Assembly: GCF_014859525.1 (NCBI RefSeq)
Contig: NZ_JACUUB010000024.1
Span: forward strand, 1-36,929
Direction of reading: 5' to 3'
DNA: 36,929 bases
Source of the DNA: Marinobacter sp.
Lineage (GTDB): Bacteria > Pseudomonadota > Gammaproteobacteria > Pseudomonadales > Oleiphilaceae
The notes beneath the pieces are model-generated. The model was not told the origin of the DNA and searched no databases. It worked only from the letters and a program-made list of their open reading frames with translations. Made by a program: the position numbers and the translations under genes. Shown piece after piece: positions 35,384-36,929 of the stretch; within the stretch, counting starts at the first letter, position 1, and each line of letters opens with the position of its first letter.

Positions 35384-36465
35384 CAACCGATAAACCTTCA
35401 TCGGGATATTACGGCCCGAAGGCCTACGATTCCGAACGCCTCCCCCAACAAAAACGCCCGGCACCGGGCGCCAATCCGGCACTGCCCTGGTTTAACCAAA
35501 AAGCCGACCGGAAACTGCCCTGGGGCCACACAGAGGATGTGGCCCCTCAGTCTTATCGGGCGGATTATTCTCCAGCGACGCTCAGACGTTTCGAGAGAGA
35601 GCCGAATCATTTCGCCAACATTGATTTCCACCAGCGTATTGACCACGAGCGCTATCGCCATGCGACGGCGGCACTAAGAACCCGCATCCTTTTGTTTTTC
35701 AATGCCTTCGGTAACCCTTTTGTCATCGCATTTATGATGCTGCCGGTAACAATTGGCTTTTTCTCCCACTGGAGACTTAGCCCACCAGACGAAACCTTTG
35801 GCCAGATGTTGATTGCTTTTATCCCAATTCTGGCCATTTTTGTAGGGCCCCTTATCGCCTGCAACCTCATCCCCACCGCCCTGTTCAAACTCTTCCCCCG
35901 ACAGCTCATCAAGCCAGACAAAGGCCCGCTGTGGGAACTCAATCGCCGCACGGGTCTGGTGACGGTTTTTCACTACGATAAAAAAGGAGTCTGGGGCAAA
36001 ACCGGTCAGCCAGAAGAAGAGTCAGCACCGTTTTACGAGTTCGATGCCTACACCTCCAACGAACTGATCCACGGCGGCGGGGTGGTGCATACCCTGTACC
36101 TGGCCCACCGGTACCGCAACATCCTGATCCCCATAGGCACCCTGATCGGCAAAACCAACCCCGAGGAATGCTACGCCCTGTGGGACATGTTTCAGAACTT
36201 CATGGACACCAGCCGGCCGCTGCCGGACATTCCCCTCTGGGAAGAGCATCGCGCCAATGACCCGGTCACCGCCGAACACGACCGGCGAACAAACCGGCCG
36301 CCCCGTTACTGGCGGGATATGGATAACGAAACCTGGAAGCAGAAGAATGAGGAGATGGGACTTCAGGTACTGCGGCTGAACAGCCCGGGGCGGCTGGATA
36401 TCATGAGGAATAGCTGGGTGTCCTCACCAAGGACACGCCGGCAACGAAAGGCTTCAGCAGAGTAG
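35380..36465 (+). CDS. Membrane protein, probable immunity partner of the toxin
   Basis: A 361-residue protein with a proline-rich polar N-terminus, two hydrophobic segments at about residues 103-131 (LLFFNAFGNPFVIAFMMLPV) and 140-170 (MLIAFIPILAIFVGPLIAC), then a soluble domain (LWELNRRTGLVTVFHYDKKG, FDAYTSNELIHGGGVVHTLYL, YRNILIPIGTLIG) and a basic C-terminus. It resembles the membrane proteins of unknown function that accompany VasX-like effectors. Its ATG overlaps the toxin stop by four bases, so translation is coupled. An inner-membrane protein is the right kind of immunity for a pore-former; an adaptor or accessory role is the alternative. I do not recognise the family with certainty. 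Confidence 0.6.
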   Translation: MTTDKPSSGYYGPKAYDSERLPQQKRPAPGANPALPWFNQKADRKLPWGHTEDVAPQSYRADYSPATLRRFEREPNHFANIDFHQRIDHERYRHATAALRTRILLFFNAFGNPFVIAFMMLPVTIGFFSHWRLSPPDETFGQMLIAFIPILAIFVGPLIACNLIPTALFKLFPRQLIKPDKGPLWELNRRTGLVTVFHYDKKGVWGKTGQPEEESAPFYEFDAYTSNELIHGGGVVHTLYLAHRYRNILIPIGTLIGKTNPEECYALWDMFQNFMDTSRPLPDIPLWEEHRANDPVTAEHDRRTNRPPRYWRDMDNETWKQKNEEMGLQVLRLNSPGRLDIMRNSWVSSPRTRRQRKASAE

Positions 36466-36598
36466 ATACCTTACGCCAGCCATAAACGGCGACCCGACAG
36501 GGGCATCCGTCGGAGGCCGAAAGCCAGAACGAGCCTGATGACTGCGTTAGGGCTGATGATGCATAGTTGTACGAAATATCCGCACATAGAGGTGCTTC

Positions 36599-36844
36599 AT
36601 GGACACAATCAGTGTAAACAAGTTTAGAGGTAACCTGAAAAATGTTGTTGAACAGGTAATTAGTCAGCATGAACCGGTCAAGGTTACGCGCCGAGCCGGA
36701 GAAGCTTTCGTGGTGATGAGTGCTGAGGACTGGGAGCGAGAGCAGGAAACCCTTCACGCTCTCCAAAGTAAGAGCCTAATGCAGCAAATTGGTAGAGATT
36801 TGGCCAGGCTCAACGCAAAGACGAGAAAGCCGCCCCGCAACTAA
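36599..36844 (+). CDS. Phd/YefM-family antitoxin, orphan
   Basis: An 81-residue protein that begins DTISVNKFRGNLKNVVEQVISQHEPVKVTRR (first and last parts diagnostic: SVNKFR, EPVKVTRR), then GEAFVVMSAEDWEREQETLHALQ. This is the Phd/YefM DNA-binding and dimerisation domain. Such antitoxins neutralise a RelE/YoeB- or Doc-type toxin through their C-terminus and repress their own operon. Here the C-terminus after LMQQI is short and basic (ARLNAKTRKPPRN), unlike the usual acidic/aromatic YefM tail. No toxin gene follows in the remaining 85 bases, and none precedes it. GAGG lies six bases before the ATG. It is either a solitary regulator or a remnant. Confidence 0.85.
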   Translation: MDTISVNKFRGNLKNVVEQVISQHEPVKVTRRAGEAFVVMSAEDWEREQETLHALQSKSLMQQIGRDLARLNAKTRKPPRN

Positions 36845-36873
36845 AAAGCTACGGAGCGGCCCTCGACTCAGGA

Positions 36874-36929
36874 CTACAACAGCAGGGTACGAATATCCCC
36901 CAACAACTGCGTCAGCAGGTTGGTAAACC
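36874..36929 (-). CDS. C-terminal end of a minus-strand gene (partial)
   Basis: The minus strand reads in frame FTNLLTQLLGDIRTLLL then TAG at 36874-36876, with the rest of the gene beyond the window. The amphipathic, Leu-rich ending looks like protein. It is too short to name. Confidence 0.4.
   Translation of the reverse strand, partial: FTNLLTQLLGDIRTLLL

Noticed and set aside
36466..36598. Integron attC site before the YefM-like gene
   Set aside because: GCGTTAGGGCTG pairs roughly with CAGCCATAAACG, but the R box does not match GTTRRRY, the inner L boxes do not pair, and no integrase or cassette array is seen.

Overview
The window looks like chromosome of a marine gammaproteobacterium close to Marinobacter or the pseudomonads. 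The arginine succinyltransferase (AST) operon has the Pseudomonas order (aruC-aruF-aruG-aruD-aruB, with two paralogous succinyltransferase subunits). A Pseudomonas-type aot uptake operon, a glcDEF operon and a DcaP-like porin point the same way. The genus is inferred; no rRNA or marker gene is present.

Layout. 1-2600 (minus): a sodium:solute symporter behind a TPP riboswitch, an orphan ParA ATPase and a 51-codon basic ORF resembling the ribosome-rescue factor ArfA. 2650-6480: a penicillin/AHL-acylase-family lipoprotein (minus) divergent from a membrane-anchored AraC-type regulator (plus). 6480-6780 shows no convincing gene. 6783-11067 (minus): a DUF4124 protein, then glcF, glcE and glcD reading from glcD, with a GntR/FadR-type palindrome upstream of glcD. 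11419-15777 (plus): aotP-aotJ-aotQ-aotM, then astE. 15749-20657: an RND efflux pair (minus) divergent from a TetR regulator (plus), lying between astE and the rest of the AST genes. 20673-27115 (minus): astC-aruF-aruG-astD-astB. 27175-28608 (minus): a DnaQ-type exonuclease fused to a UvrC-type GIY-YIG nuclease. 28788-29915 (plus): a porin with a good terminator. 29995-31242 (minus): an Old Yellow Enzyme family oxidoreductase. 31454-36465 (plus): a 1309-residue VasX-like toxin with hydrophobic C-terminal segments, overlapping by ATGA a two-TM protein that is probably its immunity partner. 36599-36844 (plus): an orphan Phd/YefM antitoxin. The last 56 bases hold the end of a minus-strand gene.

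How the genes work together. AotPJQM would import arginine/ornithine, and AruF/G, AstB, AstC, AstD and AstE supply all five AST steps to glutamate plus succinate. GlcDEF oxidises glycolate to glyoxylate. The TPP riboswitch implies that the symporter carries thiamine or a precursor. The acylase may act on AHL signals or other acylated amides.

The most unusual features are: (i) two copies of an intergenic element of about 97 bases, with a conserved 54-base core and long arms whose sequences differ between copies yet are perfectly self-complementary within each copy; (ii) the toxin/immunity-like pair with an AT-richer stretch at its hydrophobic C-terminal part; (iii) a TPP riboswitch that appears to lack the usual P3 hairpin and carries the Shine-Dalgarno sequence inside the aptamer; (iv) an ArfA-like small gene with its own promoter.
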